Of a stretch of DNA of 64,000 nucleotides, positions 61,253 to 64,000 are shown in pieces; the first letter of the stretch is position 1, and every line of letters starts with the position of its first letter. The stretch comes from Maritalea sp047634455 (GTDB lineage Bacteria > Pseudomonadota > Alphaproteobacteria > Rhizobiales > Devosiaceae): NCBI RefSeq assembly GCF_047634455.1, contig NZ_JBLIAI010000005.1, forward strand, positions 1 through 64,000, written 5' to 3'. The translations under genes were made by a program, and so were the position numbers. Under the pieces are notes generated by a model, which saw only the letters and a list, made by a program, of their open reading frames with translations, searched no databases and had not been told where the DNA came from.

Positions 61253-62581
61253 TGCATCTTGTTTTGCACGCAATCGAACAATGGCCTGGCGCGCATCTGG
61301 TTGACAATTTGCATAGGTGATCATCTCACCTTTTTTGATCGGGGCGGTGGCAACGCCGCCCTCTATTAACCCACATGGCACGCCATTCGCTGCGCGCGCC
61401 TCAATTGCCGTCATCGTCCATGAACGGTAGCAATATTGCCCAATTGCATCAAACTTCTCGCCCGATGCCATGTCCTTCTTCGCCAAAGCACACACCTCCG
61501 CCACGGGCACGTCCAATGGTTGCATATCCACTTGCCCATACAGCGCCACTCGCGCGCAGGATAAAGGCACTTCTAGGCTGGTCAAATGAAAGGGACGATA
61601 AAGCGTGAAATACGGCCCCCGCCCAACTTTTAGGTCCGCCATGCGCTCACGAATGCGTTCATGCGGCGCTTTAACGATCACAAAAACACCCGGCGCGACG
61701 CCTTCACCGATTGTATAATCAACCCGACCCACATCCGACAGAATGCCGCCATCCCATTCCGGGATCAAAATATCTTCAAGCGTATCAAGCGTTGCCTGTG
61801 GTCCATGCATCCCCGGCTTGTCTGGCACCAAGCCCGTCGCGTTCGCCAATGCGGCCATTTCAACCATGGTTTTTGACCCATCGACAAACTCCACCAGCAT
61901 GCGCGGGTTCATGTTGCGCGCTTCGGCCTCAGCCGCATAATCGTCAGGCACAGCCTCCACATTCAACGGGTTATTTTTGCCCTTTCCCGCCGAAACAATT
62001 GGCAGCCCCAAGGCGTTTGCAAAATCAATCAGCTCCATGATCGAAGATGGCTCATCACCCGCACCAACCGTATAGATCAGCCCAAGTTCTTGTGCGCGCC
62101 GCTTCAGATAAGCGCCAACAGTAACGTCGGCTTCCACATTCATCATGATCAGATGTTTGCCCGCTTCAAGCGCTTGCAATCCGATATCTGCACCCACGCT
62201 CGGTTTACCCGTTGCTTCGACGACCTGGTGAATCAGCTCATTGTTCGCCACCAACGCCGCGTCGCAACAAATGGCAATTTTACCCGCCTCAATGGCTTTT
62301 GTAATCGCTGCATTACTTTCGCACACAACGCCATTATCGCGATCACCATAGGCGATTTCGACAGCCCTCAAGGCATTTGCTGCATTGCGCACCGCCACAG
62401 CACCAATCCGCAGACCACGCATCCGCGCCACTTGCATGATCAGATCAGTGCCCATTTCCCCCGCGCCAATCAACCCGATCATCACCTGCTTGCCGGCTTC
62501 TTCAAGCCGCAACAAATCACGGCTGAGCCCCGTTAGGCTTTCTGGTGGCATTTGGAACTGACTGGATGGGGATTTCGACAT
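61235..62581 (-). CDS. NAD(P)-binding oxidoreductase with SAF domain
   Basis: 448 residues. An N-terminal Rossmann domain like homoserine dehydrogenase contains KQVMIGLIGAGEMGTDLIMQVARMRGLRIGAVAVRN and later YTVGAGDEPSSIMELIDFANALGLPIVSAGKGKNNPLN. The C-terminal about 80 residues are a SAF-type domain: EARAANGVPCGLIEGGVATAPIKKGEMITYANCQPD. Such proteins are often annotated as flagellar FlgA or homoserine dehydrogenase; neither fits. Some relatives lie in sugar-acid catabolic loci. Substrate unknown. Confidence 0.88.
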   Translation of the reverse strand: MSKSPSSQFQMPPESLTGLSRDLLRLEEAGKQVMIGLIGAGEMGTDLIMQVARMRGLRIGAVAVRNAANALRAVEIAYGDRDNGVVCESNAAITKAIEAGKIAICCDAALVANNELIHQVVEATGKPSVGADIGLQALEAGKHLIMMNVEADVTVGAYLKRRAQELGLIYTVGAGDEPSSIMELIDFANALGLPIVSAGKGKNNPLNVEAVPDDYAAEAEARNMNPRMLVEFVDGSKTMVEMAALANATGLVPDKPGMHGPQATLDTLEDILIPEWDGGILSDVGRVDYTIGEGVAPGVFVIVKAPHERIRERMADLKVGRGPYFTLYRPFHLTSLEVPLSCARVALYGQVDMQPLDVPVAEVCALAKKDMASGEKFDAIGQYCYRSWTMTAIEARAANGVPCGLIEGGVATAPIKKGEMITYANCQPDARQAIVRLRAKQDALLGLA

Positions 62582-62737
62582 AAATGCACCTTGTGCTTTT
62601 TGTTTCGCTGCCTTTTAGCCCAGCATTTAACGCTTGGCGATAGGACACATCAACAAATCGTCACCAGCAAGCGCTTGATCTAGTGGCAAGACAATTGCAA
62701 CCTACACCCAAATCAAATCATTTCGGGGACAATAATA

Positions 62738-63289
62738 ATGATCGTACAGCCACAAGACATCATCCAGTTTTGGTTTAAGGACCACGGTGCTAAAGACTGG
62801 TTCACAGGTGGCGAAGACTTCGACAAAAAAATCGCGGACAAATTCACCGCCACGCACACAGCCGCGCACAAGGGTGAACTTTTTGCCTGGCGCACTTCGC
62901 CTGAAAATCGGTTGGCGGAAATTATCGTGCTCGACCAATTCACCCGTCAACTTTACCGCAAGGACCCGCGTGCTTTTGCATGCGATCCAATAGCATTGAC
63001 ATTGGCACAAGAAATGGTGATCCGAGGCGATGATATGAAATTGGACGAGGACTGGCGCACTTTTGCCTACATGCCGTACATGCATTGTGAAAGTTTGGCG
63101 GTGCACGACGAAGCGATGAAACTATTTGGCGCGCTACCGGGCGAAAACAGCCTTGAATATGAACTCAAGCACCGCACAATGATCGAAAAATTCGGCCGCT
63201 ATCCTTACCGCAATCAAGTTTTGGGCAGACAAAACACACCCCAAGAAGATGAATTCTTGTCCAAAGAACATGACAGCTTTGGACAGTAA
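62738..63289 (+). CDS. DUF924 family protein
   Basis: 183 residues with the family's pattern: DIIQFWFKDHGAKDWFTGGEDFDKKIADKF, then NRLAEIIVLDQFTRQLYRKDPRAFACDPIALTLAQEMV, RTFAYMPYMHCESLAVHDEAMKLF, and IEKFGRYPYRNQVLGRQNTPQEDEFL. It is an all-helical protein with TPR-like packing. Function unknown. The upstream 156 nt hold no gene. Confidence 0.93.
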   Translation: MIVQPQDIIQFWFKDHGAKDWFTGGEDFDKKIADKFTATHTAAHKGELFAWRTSPENRLAEIIVLDQFTRQLYRKDPRAFACDPIALTLAQEMVIRGDDMKLDEDWRTFAYMPYMHCESLAVHDEAMKLFGALPGENSLEYELKHRTMIEKFGRYPYRNQVLGRQNTPQEDEFLSKEHDSFGQ

Positions 63290-63364
63290 GGCTGCTTATT
63301 TGGTCAAATCCGGGTCGCAATGTCTTTAGATTTGATGTTGTTCTCCTCACAAAAGGAGAGCCCA

Positions 63365-63840
63365 ATGATTGACATAATTTTCACCCCAATTCCAACTTCT
63401 GTTGCTCAAAATTGGTGGGAGGGTGGCCCGGACGAACATGGCAACCCGCTCGAAACCCGCATTTCGGATGGCGGCGCACCTTGTCGCCACTGCCTTAAAA
63501 ACATCAAAGAAGGAAAGTTGGTTTTGTTGGGCGCATACAAGCCGTTTTCATCAACAGGACATTTTGCAGAAACGGGGCCGATTTTTATCTGCAGCGATCC
63601 TTGCGAACGCTTTGCTGGAGAAAAAATATCGTCCCACCGGTAGTTGCAGGCCGCGAAACATTCATCATTCGCGGTTATTCGGCAGATGAAAAGATCGACT
63701 ATCGCACAGGCCAAATCGTCAATGTTTCAGATCTACAAAACACTGCCGAGCAAATTTTTGCGCACAAAGATGTTGCGTTCATCCACTTACGCTCCGCAGC
63801 CTATACGTGCTTCACCACCCGCATAGACCGGGCGAATTAA
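63365..63840 (+). pseudogene. DUF1203 family gene, frameshifted
   Basis: Frame 1 (63365-63643) reads MIDIIFTPIPTSVAQ...ISDGGAPCRHCLKNIKEGKLVLLGAYKPFSSTGHFAETGPIFICSDPCERFAGEKIS and stops. The family continues in a second frame from about 63620 to 63840: VVAGRETFIIRGYSADEKIDYRTGQIV...FAHKDVAFIHLRSAAYTCFTTRIDRA. Joined they make a normal-length DUF1203 protein (about 155 residues). The join falls at a run of six A (63620-63625); a seventh A would restore the frame as GAA AAA AAT ATC. So it is either a recent loss or a sequencing error. Confidence 0.8.
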
Positions 63841-64000
63841 GCGATAAAGCTTTTCACCAACTGCGCAACAAATGGCGCCATTCCCGTTGGGCCGGACTTG
63901 CGGTCTTTAAGGTGAATGGAAATATCGGGGCGTTTGCGCGCAATCAAACCTATTAATTCGCCCCGCATTTTGTCATCAAGGCCCGCGCCCATAATTGCGA
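63837..64000 (-). CDS. unidentified protein, C-terminal part only
   Basis: The minus strand is open from the right edge to a TAA at 63837-63839, giving ...AIMGAGLDDKMRGELIGLIARKRPDISIHLKDRKSGPTGMAPFVAQLVKSFIA. The composition is protein-like and it converges on the DUF1203 gene with a few bases of overlap. Only about 53 residues are visible and I cannot assign a family. Confidence 0.55.
   Translation of the reverse strand, partial: AIMGAGLDDKMRGELIGLIARKRPDISIHLKDRKSGPTGMAPFVAQLVKSFIA

Noticed and set aside
63600..63640. programmed -1 frameshift in the DUF1203 gene
   Set aside because: The zero-frame codons GAA AAA ATA do not form an X-XXY-YYZ slippery heptamer, so mutation or sequencing error is more likely.

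Overview
The window is a continuous stretch of alphaproteobacterial chromosome. Gene content and order point to the Hyphomicrobiales (Rhizobiales): a DUF4167 protein next to prmC-prfA-ptsP-lysC, xerD with a tiny membrane protein facing aroK-aroB-CorC, cobS-cobT, a DUF3108 protein near rpmB, a SUV3-like helicase with an S4 protein followed by fdxA-carD, and the stand-alone formyltetrahydrofolate enzymes. Base composition looks balanced (near 50% GC by eye), low for that order. A marine Devosiaceae-like organism such as Maritalea is a guess, not a demonstrated assignment.

Layout. 1-4.1 kb (minus): cupin, VOC and DUF6157 proteins, then clpB after a non-coding stretch with three stem-loops. 4.3-6.4 kb: a small membrane protein, a GlxA-type regulator, DUF4167. 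6.7-12.2 kb (minus): prmC, prfA, ptsP, lysC. 12.5-15.4 kb (plus): ubiG, a creatininase-like amidohydrolase, a SulP transporter. 15.4-22.4 kb (mostly minus): a self-regulated ArsR-SRPBCC pair, DUF1178, nitrilase-like amidase, grxC, comF, an opposing methyltransferase, an orphan Flp pilin, and mutT-argJ-parvulin next to divergent secA. 25.3-26.8 kb (minus): three genes joined by ATGA overlaps (HhH, uracil-DNA-glycosylase-like, methyltransferase-like). 27-36 kb: an SLC13 permease, GNAT, an L,D-transpeptidase lipoprotein, accA, xerD, aroK-aroB-corC-EamA. 36.4-44.2 kb: a GGDEF-EAL protein, bolA, a J-domain protein, cobS-cobT, a phytase-like esterase, an M42 peptidase. 44.3-54.3 kb: a queuosine-precursor transporter, rpmB, DUF3108, SUV3-like helicase, S4 protein, fdxA, carD, M48 lipoprotein, thermonuclease. 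54.4-64 kb: tRNA-Arg(CCT), purU, a PAS-GGDEF protein, 5-formyl-THF cyclo-ligase, a two-gene accessory module, the zinc uptake locus zur-znuB-znuC / znuA, a SAF-domain oxidoreductase, DUF924, and a frameshifted DUF1203 gene.

Most of the window is housekeeping: translation termination, aromatic and aspartate-family amino acids, fatty acid initiation, protein export, quality control, cobalt chelation and zinc homeostasis. Regulation can be read in several places: paired Zur boxes between divergent znuC and znuA, a doubled GTAAG/CTTAC operator at the ArsR start, and several intrinsic terminators.

The most unusual items are four. First, a promoter-led two-gene module (DUF2188 plus a protein resembling nucleoside-deoxyribosyltransferase/TIR-like folds) sits tight against the start of the folate cyclo-ligase gene, which is left with a TTG start. 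Second, a nested inverted-repeat structure ending in a terminator lies between fdxA and carD. Third, a dispersed CTAGGGTCTG... palindrome sits on the stop codons of several genes. Fourth, a strong hairpin lies in the leader of the SUV3-like helicase. No CRISPR array, rRNA, prophage or intact insertion sequence was seen.
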